From contig PUFA01000556.1 of NCBI GenBank assembly GCA_003508835.1, forward strand, positions 132,225-196,224: 64,000 bases of DNA, written 5' to 3'. The notes under the pieces were generated by a model. The model was not told where the DNA came from, ran no database searches, and was given only the letters and a program-made list of their open reading frames with translations. Each line of letters starts with the position of its first letter. The stretch's first letter is position 1. The position numbers and the translations under genes are program-made. Source of the DNA: Eonycteris spelaea. Taxonomy: Eukaryota; Chordata; Mammalia; Chiroptera; Pteropodidae. Positions 1 through 11,479 of this stretch are shown here, piece after piece.

Positions 1-210
1 CCTTTGGCGTGACGTTGTGATTCCCTCGTTGATTTCAGGATGATATCCCCGTCATTTTGTCTCGCCATTTCAGAGAAAATTTTCATATATTTATGTTATT
101 CTAGGGTGCAGTGCAGCTTGGATACAGCTTAATCTTGAATTTTTCGAAAAATATGCTCAGTTATTGCCCGTATACATATAATTTACTAGGGCGAGGAAAC
201 GGATTTTTTT
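1..210. promoter_or_regulatory. CpG-dense edge, probable shore of the CHM promoter island
   Basis: The first ~210 bases hold about nine CpG dinucleotides (for example GGCGTGACGTTG near position 6 and GGGCGAGG near 190), while the following tens of kilobases are strongly CpG-depleted outside young repeats. CHM exon 2 lies downstream on the same strand and exon 1 is missing from the window. The simplest reading is that the window begins just inside intron 1, next to the promoter CpG island. No TATA box, initiator or exon 1 start codon is visible. This is inferred from base composition and gene order only. Confidence 0.4.
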
Positions 211-659
211 CTATGTGTTGAAAAGACAAGGGAGTTGTATTTTTTTTTTTTTGAGGTAGGCATTATTTTGCTTTATGGCATTTTGCTTTCTATCACCTAC
301 CTTACCTATCCACATAAAATGAGCTGAAAACAAGCTTCTGTGAATTCCAGTTCAGGTGTGTGATCTTCCCCTTGTTTTCCCATCCTTATTTCCATGTTGG
401 GGGAACCAGAAACCCCTCTGCAATTTCTAGTTGACAGATTCATCGTATCACTCGTGGCAGAGACATTTAGCAGCAGTTGGTATTTTGTTTTTTTTAAACA
501 GTGTAGAGGGTGGATTTAGCTCGGGTGAAATAGGTTGTTGTGTGGGGTTTTCTCTTATCTGCAGAATATTTTAGGCCCGGAGAAGTTCTGGAGGATGAGA
601 CCCTGCCCATTGTGTTAGTGAATTCAATTTGTCTTCTCAAACAGTAGGAGTAGCCATGT

Positions 660-825
660 TTGCTAATCGATGTGCTAAGCACTTTGCAAGCTATATGTAA
701 TCCTCATATAGAATTGTTAAGGGTAGGTATTCTCTCCACTTTACAAGAGAAAAGGGGGTTTAGAAAGGTTGCAATTTTACTCAAGATAAGACAGCTGGTA
801 AATTTCCGAAGGCCCATTACATCCC
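660..825 (-). repeat. MIR SINE fragment
   Basis: Reads as reverse-complement MIR: a GTGCTAAGCACTTTGCA motif, a run like AATCCTCAT, then a diverged version of the reverse core (ACTTTACAAGAGAAAAGG, AGACAGCTGGTAA). Heavily diverged, as expected for a mammal-wide repeat. Confidence 0.6.
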
Positions 826-884
826 AGAAGGCGAATCAATGGTTCTCTTAGAGTTAACCCGTATTAGCAGAAATAATTGGGAAA

Positions 885-1035
885 ACTTTGTTCTAGACCT
901 TGCTTGGCCATTAACCAGCTGTGTGAAATGCTGGGTCTAGGTGCTTAATGTCTCTGAGCCTCAGTTTTCTTGTTTTTGAATGTAGGGAGGGTAATCTAGA
1001 TAGTCTTTCAGGTGTTGTCCAACCAGAAATTCTCT
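885..1035 (+). repeat. MIR SINE fragment
   Basis: Forward MIR core with AACCAGCTGTGTGAAATGCTGG, then GTCTCTGAGCCTCAGTTTTCTT and a diverged 3' section. It lies head to head with the reverse MIR at 660-825. Confidence 0.65.
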
Positions 1036-2744
1036 TATTCTGGTTGCACCTGGATACTTGTTCTTAGAACAGCAAGGACATGTTTTGTTCTCAGCGTGAA
1101 AACTGCATGGCTGCAGATAACCTGTTTGTAGTTATTACGAACAGATGTTAGGCGAGAGCTAGAATAAAGCCAATAGACTATTTTCTCCAATCTGTCCTAA
1201 AACTGAGAAAACATCCATTTCAGAATAGTTTGTACCACACTTGGGTTCTATATTATTTCCTATATCTGTTTTGTTTACCTAGGAACTCGAGTGTTAAATT
1301 TTTTTGAATCATTACAAGATTTTTTTTCCTTATATGGATTAAAATTTTAATTGATAACAGTGCTAATTATTAAATGCTGTGAATTATAATAAGTATTTTG
1401 TCTTCTGGTTCAATTCATAATATGGACTACATCCATCCTGTTGGAGTATATTATGATGGAGGTAGAAGGATACTGTGATCCAAAAATTGCATCAGGAGGC
1501 ATCTGGTGTATCTGGAGAAAGAGACATTTTAGACTTATTTCAATGAGAGCAATTTATTTCTCAAAGTATGGGAAGAACTTATTTGAAGTATTTTTTTTGT
1601 TGTTGTTATCACTTAATGGTGAACATATTCTGAGTTCATCAAGCATGCTGCTTAAATTTATGACATGAAGCTTTGTTTCTAGGTATGTCAAAGTGGAAAA
1701 TTGGATGAAAATCATTTCTCAAATAAATGATTCCAATAATTCCAGTCATTACTTAATTGAAATTTTAATGTTTGTGATATTTCTCTTTTGAAATAGTTTG
1801 CTGAAAGTAGCCTTTAAGGTGTGTTTTGCATTACTAAATGTACTAGCTTGAGTAAATCATAGGAAAAGCAGTGTTTGCATAGATTCAGTTTTATTTGACA
1901 AAAACAATCATGCATGTATCAGAAATATGAAGAAGTAGGCTGAGATGTAATTTTTTCTTTTAGCAGATTTAGTTCTAGTTTAAAAATGTCATCAAGAGAC
2001 AATTGCTTCATCAAGTAAAATCATCTATGGAAAATGTTATAAAATCCTTTTGAATTTGATTAATTTGTATTTTTCATTTATCTTAACCAGTTTTTCCTTA
2101 AGATCATGGAAAAATTAAGTTTTAAATGTATCTCCTTAGTTAAGCTCATTTCCTTTTAATTACAAAATACAGTTAATATATTGGAACACTGAAAGGCAGA
2201 GAATAAGTACTTGAACCATGGAAAAATATAGAAGAAAATGATATAAGGAAGGAGAGCCAACTGAACAAGGGAGAGGACCAAAAAAATGGATATATATGAT
2301 AAGTGTCTAGAAAGTGACCTTCAGTTGGGTACACAGTTGCATTTTCAAGACATTTTGCCATTTAGAAGACATTGAATGATAATTTTGTGGTTGTAGAGAA
2401 GTATTGGTTTCAGGTTAAAAATAGTCCCAACAACATAACACTTCAGTGGAGGTGACTTATGTAACCTGTTGTAATCTGCAGCAGAGCCAACAACTCAACA
2501 GAACAGCAAGAATGGAAATTACAAAGCAGTGGTACATCGATATATTACATGGAAAGAATCCATCAGGTTCTCAACTTAAGGGCATATTCATTCTTATTTT
2601 AGAAATAATTCTACTATGCTCAATATATTAGAAGCATCCTATTAGAACATATAGTGGTGTTATCACATATGGAAATTAAAGAGGGATTGTTCCTAAATCT
2701 TGACTGCCTTGCTAGTAGTACTCAGCCATGGTGTAATGGAAATT

Positions 2745-2870
2745 GGAAATCACTTGACTTTCCTACTGGTGACTTTGGACAACTTGTATAACTCTTGGGA
2801 CATCATTTGTTCATCTGCAAAGTGAGATTTGAATTAGGTGAGCTCTAAGGTACCTACCAGCCCTAAAATG
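2745..2870 (+). repeat. MIR SINE fragment
   Basis: Diverged forward MIR with GGTGACTTTGGACAACTTG followed by TTCATCTGCAAAGTGAGATT and GGTACCTACCAGCCCT. Only the core and part of the 3' half can be seen. Confidence 0.55.
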
Positions 2871-3189
2871 TATCATCGTGTGTGCATAAATCATGACCTT
2901 GGGTCCTTGAGAAAAGGCTAAAATTCTGTATACGTCCTAAAGAAGTCAAGTCAGTGTTGAATATACTTTAGAAAATTTTTCTACCAAAACATTCTCTTGA
3001 AAATTATAAGCTGCTTTAATTAGGTAAGGTCATGTAGGTAGCACAATTCCATTCCTTGATGTTGGCCAAGAATCAAAATGTTAAGGAAGTTAGCCTTGGC
3101 TGGCAACTCTTTGACTACGATGCTTATGGTTGTGGTGGAGTAGCTTCTCTTCTTTAAACATTGGAGGATAGGAATGCTGCAGGAGGTAT

Positions 3190-3300
3190 GATAGAAACTG
3201 TTTACCAAATACCTGTTTTGTGTCAGACTGTACCAAATGAGTTCCCATATCTGTAGCCCATTTAATCTTCCAGGATGCCTAGATGTGATTCTAACATCAC
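3190..3300 (-). repeat. MIR-like fragment
   Basis: A diverged reverse-MIR 3' half: TACCAAATACCTGTTTTGTG, a degraded CAGACTGTAC, then CCCATTTAATCTTCCAGG. Short and old; assignment is tentative. Confidence 0.4.
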
Positions 3301-3523
3301 AGGATGTCCATACTTCCTCCACCCTCTTTCCAAATATCCATGGACCTATAGTCTAGAGCAGAACTTTTTTTTTTTAATTGCAAGTTGCCACCTATTTGTG
3401 GGTCATGAAATCAGTTCCGGCATTAAAAAAGAATAGAGTATATCAGAATTTATTACATGTAGTAAGGATAAGTATAGTTTTATGAAACATGTTATATCTA
3501 TGTAATAAGTCACTGTGTAAAAT

Positions 3524-3576
3524 ACACATATCTATACATATACATATCTATATATCCATATAGATATATAGGTACA
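3524..3576. repeat. AT-rich simple repeat (TATC/TATA)
   Basis: Interrupted simple repeat made of ATACATA, CTATATATC and partly palindromic CATATAGATATATAGG units. Confidence 0.7.
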
Positions 3577-3711
3577 TTTTGAGGGGCTGGCCAGGAACAA
3601 AAAGTTTTGAAGGCTAGGAATTAAAATGGTATTTCAAAAGTCCTTTAGTTTTACAAATGCTATACCACCTTTCTATTTTATTTACTTTGATATGTATGTA
3701 TCTCATTTCGG

Positions 3712-3880
3712 CAGTGTAATGTAGTGATTGACAGTGTGGCTTGGAAATCAGACAGTCTGGGATTCAATTAGCAGTGCCTCTTGTGCCACTTATGTTCTTT
3801 AATGTCTAAATTTCAATTTTTTCATACTAAATGTATTCAATGAAATAATTTCTGTAAAATGCTTCGTAGATGCTCAGAAA
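3712..3880 (+). repeat. MIR SINE
   Basis: Nearly full-span forward MIR: GTAATGTAGTGATTGACAGT, then TCTGGGATTCAATTAG, GTGCCACTTATGTTC and the 3' section TTTCTGTAAAATGCTTCGTA. No target duplication is discernible. Confidence 0.65.
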
Positions 3881-5404
3881 ATGTTAACTTTTATGGCTCA
3901 TAATGCCATACTAGGGCTCATGCTTTCCATGGACAGCAGTGGAAAGATTCAGGTATCTGAGTCATCTTCCTCTTCCCTTTGGCTGCTTGGTGGGAAAGAC
4001 CTATTTCTGTCAGAATTTTTGTTTGGTGCTTTACAGGTTTTCTATTTTTATTTTTTATTTTTTATTTTTTCACCAGTTTGCATTATTTGTCATTTTTGCT
4101 GAAAGCTTTTGAACAAATTTCTTATTGGGGCATAGTATGAAACTCTTCCTTGTCAATGTAAGAACCCTAAAGGTGCTGAAGAAAGACTACAGATTTTGCT
4201 GCTCTGAAAAATGCTTTACAATTCTTCAGGGTGTGTATTGATGGAAAAGTATGTCATATCTGCTGTCAATACTTAAAAAAGTAAAGAGAGTTATTTAACT
4301 CTGGAGAAGATTCTTCTGGGAGACACCTACCCTTTCCTGTAAATCATTAGTTTGAGCCAATCCCTTAGAGCCACATCTGTTACCAGAGTTCCCTCTGTAG
4401 CATCATTTTCATTTCCCATGCCTCATGTCATTTTCTCATTTTCTCCAGTGTTTTCGTGATGTTTTAGATAACTCAGGCTATAGCAATTAAAATCAAATAC
4501 GGCTGCTCACCATCACAATCATGTTTAACATAAAACCCCAATGCACAGAAACAATTATAATTCCATATAATTGACCTGTTACTCATGCTAAATCATCTGC
4601 TATTCAGTGTAGTGTTTTAACTGAAAACTTAGGTTGTATATGTAAATGGTTTTAAAAGTAAAATATTCTAAAAATCACCATCAGTTTCCAGTTTATATTT
4701 GTTACAGAGATACATACATAATGTGTTACTTAGTTGTAGCCAACAAAATAGGGATACTTTGAAAGATTGATTTGTCTTTTTGCTTTTTAAACAATCTTAT
4801 TAAAGATTGTGTAAAAATGATAATTTATCACAGATACTGATTTCTCAAAGCATCCGTGATTACGAGAGCTCTCATGTTATATTGAGACTATTTTAAAAAT
4901 AGTTTGCAAATAGAAGGGACCAGGGGCAGCTTGGCCAGTGTGGTTTCATCTCGTATTGGATTTTACCAAGAGCTTTAGTGGGTAATGTCATAGTAGACTG
5001 ATTTGGTTTATATCACATTTAGAAAAGTACCAACATCTACTTTTTTCTTCTGAGTGGTGTTCTTACATATCTTTTTTTGGGTCCAGTCTAGTGTTCACAT
5101 TGCGTTACAATAGCTATTAGTTATTGGCATTTTTAGTCATTTTATGTTGCTTTGAAAAGTTTTGGATCATATATCTCTGAAATTTGCACACTTGTTAAAC
5201 TACTTATCCGTATATGGATTTAAAATATGGAAAAGTTTACACAAGCTAAAGTATAGAGAAGTAAGGTTTTACATACAAATTTCAGGCATATTTTTCGTTT
5301 TTCTATGAACTCTTACTTTGGTATGAGAATTCTAAGCCAAATAGATGACAGTTATTAATTTTAGTACCTATAATATGCTGTTAAACGGATATATGAAAAA
5401 CATT

Positions 5405-5570
5405 TTCTAGCGTTTATTATATGCCGACTATTGTGCTAACACCTTAAAATGCATTATCTCATCTGATTGTCATGATAACCCTGTCTGTGGTTGGTACAGT
5501 TATTATCTGCATTTTATAAATGTAGATCCTAAGGCTTAACTTTGACCTCAGTCAGACTGTTAAGACTGAA
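5405..5570 (-). repeat. MIR SINE
   Basis: Reverse MIR: TTTATTATATGCCGACTATT, GTGCTAACACCTT, ATTATCTCATCTGATTGTCA, then a diverged core. The 5' half is lost. Confidence 0.6.
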
Positions 5571-5845
5571 GTTGCTTTGGCTAATGCTGACATATTAGGT
5601 TGAGCTCGTTGGATTCTTCCAAGAGAAAAAAATACTTTATACTATCAAGATTAGATTAGTGTGCCCTAGCTTAGCAGTTGACAGTTGCTTCATTTTGGGG
5701 AATTACCATTCTTGACATTGAAATCAGATACCAGCAATGTTTTGTGGTATTAACTCCTTATTATTGACAGCATTGTGACACATCTGTGTCAGTTTGCAAA
5801 CTTTTTGATAAAAGTGAACTGAATGACCTGGTTGTGTATCCTTTA

Positions 5846-5850
<5 letters not shown>

Positions 5851-5891
<41 letters not shown>

Positions 5892-5925
5892 AGGGAGGGA
5901 GGGAGGGAGGGGGAGAGAGAGAGAA
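5851..5925. repeat. (GA)n(GGGA)n(GA)n microsatellite
   Basis: About 19 GA units at 5851-5888, then GGAG/GGGA units to about 5912, then GA again to about 5924. It is a pure purine tract on the + strand and therefore able to form triplex-type structures in principle. A 71-codon minus-strand open frame across it is low-complexity Ser/Leu/Pro and is not a gene. Confidence 0.95.
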
Positions 5926-6650
5926 GGAATCATAGGCACTAAAGTAATGACAAGAAATGGGATCAGAGAATACAGTAATATTTCAGGTGATAATCTGTTT
6001 GCCTAGGAATTATTCACTGATTCCAAGATTTATAATTTCCCACTGAAATCAAATCATTGTTAAAAATAACCTCTAGCCTGTTTGCACTGTGTGCTGGGGT
6101 TTGCCATTTTATGTCTTTTTAAAGTTCTCATTCAAATTAAATTTTCAAGTACAATTATGGGACTCATTGTCCTATTTATGAAGCTTTACTTTTTTTGGTT
6201 CCTAGAATTTTCAGCAATTGTCAGCACTTACAGTAGATGTATCTTAATTTACAGAGTGGATATGGTAATATCTTTTTTCTCTAAGGACCCTGCCATTAAT
6301 AAATAATAATAACACTTTTATGTATATACTTCCAGACTTTTTTTCATTTTGTGTATAGATGTATGGATGCTTTTCTATATTTATAAAAGTATAGCTTATT
6401 ATAGATGCTGTTTTAAAACCTGCTTCTTTGCACTTCATAGTACGTCATGAACCTTATTCCATGTCGACCAGTCTTCCTCATTGTCCTTTTAAAAACATTT
6501 TAATTTGGAGATTATTGTAGACTCATTCAGTTATAAGAAATAATATAGGAAGATCCTGTATATGCTTCATCCAGTTTTCCCCAATGTTAATTTAAGTAGC
6601 ATCTTGTATAACTTTAGTATACCCAGGAAGATTTCAGTTTTACGTGTACG

Positions 6651-6681
6651 TGTGTTGTGTGTGTGTGTGTGTGTGTGTGTT
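6651..6681. repeat. (GT)n microsatellite
   Basis: Slightly interrupted TG/GT run inside the old L1 3' UTR. Confidence 0.9.
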
Positions 6682-7499
6682 TAGTTCTGTGCAGTTTTAT
6701 CACATGTGTAGGTTGGTATGAACACCATCACATCCAGATACAGAACAGTTTCATTGTAAGAATCTCTCGTGGTACTTTTTTATAGTCACAGATACCACCC
6801 TCCTTTCCCCATCTTCAAGCTCTGGTAACCCCTTAATCTGTTCTCCATTTCTATGATTATATCATTTAAAAATCTTACTAAATGTCATTTTATAATAGAT
6901 GCTTAGTAAATATCTTTTTTGTAGATGTCATTTATTTAAACAAACAACTTTTTGTAGACATTTAAGTTTTTTATTATTTCACTTTCATAAGCTAGTGTTA
7001 TGAACACATTGTGCCTAAATCATTGGTACATATTTATTTACGTAGGATAAATACCTAGAACCGTAATTGCGGGCTTGAATTTTTGAAGCATGGTTCATGA
7101 TGCTTCTTATTTGTATTGATGAATTGCCTTAAGGAAAGTTTGCCAATCTATAACCAGCAGGGTATGAGAATGCTTATTTCCCCATATTCCTTCAATATTG
7201 GCTATGAATGTCTTATTCTTAATTACTGACAACTTGATAGCCAAAAATGATATTTCCTTGTTTGAATTTACATTTTCAGATCTTAAATGAGATTATTTAA
7301 CTAATAGGTATATCGGTCACTTATGTTTCTTTTGTAAATTGCTTTTACCATGTTTCTATTGGACCATTTTCCTGCTTAACAATGTGTAATAATTCTTTAT
7401 ATACTAAAGACTTTAAATCTTTGTCATATGTATTTTCTAAGTTTGCCTTCTATTTTTATGATGTTTCTTGCGTGTGAAAATTTATAATTTTTTTAAACA

Positions 7500-7616
7500 C
7501 CTACAGCACCCGGTCTTCCTAGGTGGCCTCCCATCCAAGTACTAACCAGGTCCGACCCTGCTTAGCTTCCGAGATCAGATGAGATCGGCCATGTTCAGGG
7601 TGGCATGGCTGTAGAT
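7500..7616 (-). pseudogene. Retroposed 5S rRNA pseudogene
   Basis: Read on the minus strand this is an essentially full-length 5S rRNA copy. It has CCACCCTGAAC, the internal-promoter A-box region (GGAAGCTAAGCAGGGTCGG), TGGTTAGTACTTGGATGGGA and CCGGGTGCTGTAGG at the end. About ten mismatches to vertebrate 5S are visible, several at former CpGs (TCTCATCTG for TCTCGTCTG, CATGGCC for CGCGCCC). The 3' end runs through TG and TTT into a short A run. A 17-bp direct repeat, GAAAATTTATAATTTTT, flanks the insert at 7476-7492 and 7617-7633. The A tail and target duplication point to L1-machinery retroposition, not a chromosomal 5S gene; it is unlikely to be a functional rRNA gene. Confidence 0.93.
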
Positions 7617-7646
7617 GAAAATTTATAATTTTTATGTAGTCAAATT

Positions 7647-7696
7647 TATCTTTCTTTTTTTTTCTTTTTCTTTTTCTTTTTTTTTTTTTTTTTACC
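7647..7696. repeat. T-rich (TTTC)n/poly(T) tract
   Basis: T runs broken by single Cs, ending in about 18 Ts. It lies inside the old L1 and just right of the 5S insertion. It is the origin of a Lys-rich minus-strand open frame that is not a gene. Confidence 0.9.
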
Positions 7697-8039
7697 TTTT
7701 TGGTCACTGCTTTTGGAGATATACATAAGAAAGCCTTCCCCTCCAAAATTAAGTAAATATTAACTCTTAGTTTCTTTTTTGATGTTTTAATTATTGCAGT
7801 TACATTTTAATTCATCTGAAATTTACTTCATTGTAAAATGAGGGTTCTTCCCTTCCTAGATCATTAGCCACTTATTCTAACTCCATTGATATAAAAATTT
7901 ATTCTTATTCCATTGATTGAAATGCTTCCTTTACTTTATTTACTATATGATCAATTTTTGGACTTTATGCCAATAATGTGAGTGTTTCTTTCAGTGTAGT
8001 CTCTTTTAAAGTGGGAACTATAATGTGGGAATAGACTAG

Positions 8040-8650
8040 GTCATCTAGTTTGTAGAGAAATGAAAATGTTCCATGTTTGAAATCTCAAAAAATAAAAGGT
8101 AGTATTTGAATATATAAAATATAGCATCTACTCTGAAAAATAGAAAACTAAAAGTAAAAGGAAAATAGAGTGGGAGTATTTGCAACTCATAACAAAGGAC
8201 GAATTATAAAGAGTATCTTTAAATTTTATATGAAAAATATCAGTATCTATAGATAAGTAGGCAGAGAATATAAACAGACGAAGGTACAAATAGTCAACGA
8301 ACTCTTGGGAAAATATTTTTTTCTTGTTAATGGTCAAATGCAAAATAACAATAATTAAAAAACATTAAAAGAGTTAAAGCTAATTGTTGACAAAATTGTA
8401 TTCAGTTTGATATGCTGATGATATTATAGATTGGGACAACACTGGCAAAGTAATTTGACAGTTGGTACTAAGAATTGTAAATATGTTCATTCCCCTTAGA
8501 CACCAGATCTGAGAATTTCTGAGAAAATTGTTCAGCACAGGTAAAAAGCTACAAGGGTGACAACGTCTATTTTAAAGCTACTTGTCATAGTAGAATTTGA
8601 AAATAATCTAAATGTTGTATATTAAAGAGCTCTGATATCTCAAAGGAGGC
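8040..8650 (+). repeat. Probable very old L1 ORF2 3' region
   Basis: A-rich sense-orientation sequence resembling the degraded C-terminal end of L1 ORF2: TTAATGGTCAAATGCAAAAT, GGCAAAGTAATTTGACAGT, CACCAGATCTGAGAATTTCT. Too diverged to fix limits or subfamily. Confidence 0.4.
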
Positions 8651-8789
8651 TGGCTGACCAGTGGAGTAGTCAGTTTTACAGTGTGGCCCAGGATCTGGTC
8701 CACAGTTTTCTTTCTTATTATAAAATATCATAGATACAAATGAAATATATGTATGTATGTGTGTTTGTGTGTGTGTTTATTTCATAAAG

Positions 8790-8880
8790 TGAATGGCATG
8801 TATATGTGACCCAGCTAAAGAAAAAGAACATTACCAGAACCATAGAAGCTCCCTGTTAACTGTCTCCACTTCTTTTCCCG
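8790..8880 (-). repeat. Old L1 3' UTR fragment
   Basis: Short stretch with GTGACCCAGCTAAAGAAAAA and GAACATTACCAGAACC, which resembles the reverse complement of an old L1 3' UTR. It abuts the truncated left end of the HAL1 at 8880. Confidence 0.45.
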
Positions 8881-10597
8881 TAGATGGTGGTGATGAACTC
8901 CTTTAGTGTTTTCTTGCCTGGGAAGCTCTTTATCCATCCTTCGACTCTGACTGATATCTTTTCTGGATAAAGTAACCTTGGTTGTAGATCCTGGGTTTTC
9001 ATCACGTTGAATATTTTGTGCCAAGCCTTTCTGTCCTGCATAGTTTCTTTTGAGAAATCAGCTGCCAGTCTCATGGGTGCTCCCTTGTAGGTAACTCATT
9101 GCTTTTCTCTTGTGGCTTTTAAGATTCTCTTTGTATTTAACCTTTGACATTTTAATTATGATGTGTCTTGGTGCGGGCCTCTTTGTGCTAATCTTCTTTA
9201 GGACTTTGAGTTTCCTGGGGTTGTATGTTTATTTTCTTCCCCAGGTGAGGGAAGTTTTTCATCATTATTTATTCAAATAGGTTTTCAACTTCTTGTTTTC
9301 CCTCTTCTTCAGGTACCCCTATGACACTTGTTGCATTTAATTTTGTCCGATAGGCTCCTTAATTATTATCTATTTTTGGGTTCTTCTTTCTTGCTGTTCT
9401 GATTGGGTGTCCTCCACTTCTCCATCCTCTATTATTGGTGATTCGATCCTCTGCTTCATCCACTTTGTTGATTTCCTCTAATATACTCCACATCTCAGAT
9501 AATGCATTCTTCATTTCTGACTGGTTCCCTTTTATAATATCTATTTACATTTTTTTTTTATCTCTTTGTTAAAGTTCTCACTGAGTTCATCTATACTTCC
9601 CCTAAGTTCATTGAGCATCTTTATAACCAGTGATTTGAACTCCATCTGTTAGATTGCTTGACTCCATTATTCTTGCTTCTTTATTCTGTTCTCATGGTTT
9701 CTGCTTCTTTGTCGTCCCATTTTGGCTGCCTTTCTGTGTCTGTTTCTATGTACTAAGCAAAGCTCCTAAGTCTTCCGGTCTTATTAACGTGGCTTTGTAT
9801 AGTAGGTGTCCAGTGGCACAGTCCTGAGAGGGGTTCAGCTGCAGGCCAAATTTAGCCCCAGCCTGTGCTCCTCTGGGGTCACCTGTAAGATTCAGCAGCA
9901 ATGCACAGATGCTGTGCTTATAGTAGCCTCAAGTGGCCACGCCAGAAACCGAGGCCAGGTGCTACCTTGGAGCTACGTAGCAAGGGGCACAGGACTCCTT
10001 GAGGACACACCTGGATGTGGCTTGGATGGGGCTGTGAGTTGAGGGAGGTGGAGTTTCAGGGAATCCTCTGAGTGGAGTGACCTCTGTTATCCAGCTTGAT
10101 GATGTTTCAGCTGTGGAGGTGGTGAGTCTGCAGGCTGGGAGAAGGGAGGGCTCAACAGGAACAATGGATACTGCCATCTCTTCTGCAGGAGAGAAAGCCT
10201 TGCTTCCAGCCTTTGCTCCAACAACTCAGTGTCCCCTTTTAACTTCCTTGTGCTTCTCACCCCCAGCAGCTGACCTGGTGCTGGTGCTCAGAGCGAGCAA
10301 GTCTTTCTCTGTTAAAGTCTGGCCATGGACACGGCCCCTTCAGTAGGAACATTTGCAGCTGCTGCAGCCTCTGTCCCACTCAGCCACTCGGAACCAGGAA
10401 GCCTCACTTCTTCGCCCCCTCCTACCTCCTGTTGCAGGTTGATTTCTTATTCTCTTCCAAGTTGTTGGGCTTCTGTTTATCTAGATTCCAGATGACTCTG
10501 CTTGCTGTTTACTCCATGTTTCTGTCACAACTTTGATGTAGTTGCAAGAGATGAACAAAGCTTCTACCATCTACACCATTTTGCCAGGTCTCGCCTT
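8880..10597 (-). mobile_element. HAL1-type (ORF1-only L1 derivative), copy D, 3' part missing
   Basis: On the minus strand the element begins near 10597 with GGCGAGACCTGGCAAAATGG and has a ~930-bp 5' UTR. ORF1 starts at an ATG at 9667 and decays downstream. Residues of the L1 ORF1p C-terminal domain are still readable on the minus strand at 8856-9074 (MRLAADFSKET, then WHKIFNVMKTQDLQPR). It shares 5' UTR and ORF1 with copies B and C (41142-43512 and 52965-55292). Unlike them it stops in ORF1 and has no EN remnant, 3' UTR or poly(A); an older L1 3' fragment lies there instead. ORF1 is broken by frameshifts. Confidence 0.7.
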
Positions 10598-11479
10598 TTT
10601 AGGTATTTTTAATGTGCATTTTAAAGTGCAAACACACTGGCAAGTGATTCATGGATCTTTTTACATTGATTTTGGTTTATCCTTCTTGATACAGTGTTCA
10701 AGAAATTCTTAATGCAATAAAATTGTTGTTTTCATTAGATAAAATTTTGTACTTTAACTGTTTTATTTTAGTAAACTCTGTAATTACCATTGTTTACAGG
10801 ATAAAATAATTAGCCTTTGATTTTTCTCAATGATATACAGCTGATTTTCTCAAATACATCGTGAAATTATATTTAAAACCTTGAAGTGTTTTTACCTTAA
10901 GGAATGTTGTACAGTTAAAAAGAATAAAGTCATAGGTGCTTTCAAATTTAGTTTATAAGGCTCATAAGTTTTTTCCTCTGCTTTTAAGAGCATGAATTTC
11001 ATGGTAAGATTTCATATATAGGAGGCAGGTTATTCATTGTGTGATTTTATAACATTCTTGAAATGAACACACAGTCTCATCTATTTTAGTCTCATGGCTG
11101 TATATCAAGGTCATTTTCTCTGCGGCACATATATAAAAGATGTTAAGAACAAAGGAATGTTATTTTCCTCATCACAAGTTAAATCTTGTTATTAAGTTTG
11201 CAGCAGCTGGGATCATTTTGGTCACTTATATTGATACAATATTAGTTTTAAGAGAATTAAGTAAAAATTAATTGTAGTGGAATCTACTTATTTTATTTCC
11301 TGGCATGGGATAGGTCTTCGGCAAATATTTGCATTACTTAACAACATTTTTATTAATATGATTTTAGTTGATACAATTTTCTCAGTTAAGGCAAAAAGCA
11401 GGATACTAAATCTCTGCTTTCCAAGGGATTCTTTTATTTGGTAGCCCAATCTTTTATTAGCTGTCTAAAATTTGTTATG

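Larger units (their letters stand above)
6485..7990 (-). repeat. Old L1, 3' UTR and ORF2 end, antisense to CHM
   Basis: From about 6485 the + strand reads as the reverse complement of an old L1 3' region (AGTTATAAGAAATAATATAG, ACCATCACATCCAGATACAG, CTGGTAACCCCTTAATCTG). It then continues into ORF2 sequence (for example near 7810-7990, TCATCTGAAATTTACTTC and CCATTGATTGAAATGC). It is interrupted at 7500-7616 by a 5S rRNA pseudogene. No reading frame survives. Confidence 0.65.

Noticed and set aside
5724..5939. Ser/Leu/Pro-rich minus-strand open frame
   Set aside because: Translation of the GA/GGGA microsatellite.
7500..7616. Functional 5S rRNA gene
   Set aside because: Several substitutions, an A tail, a target duplication and a lone position inside an L1 indicate a retropseudogene.
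8856..9074. 72-codon open frame with clear protein similarity
   Set aside because: Similarity is to the L1 ORF1p C-terminal domain inside HAL1 copy D, not to a host gene.
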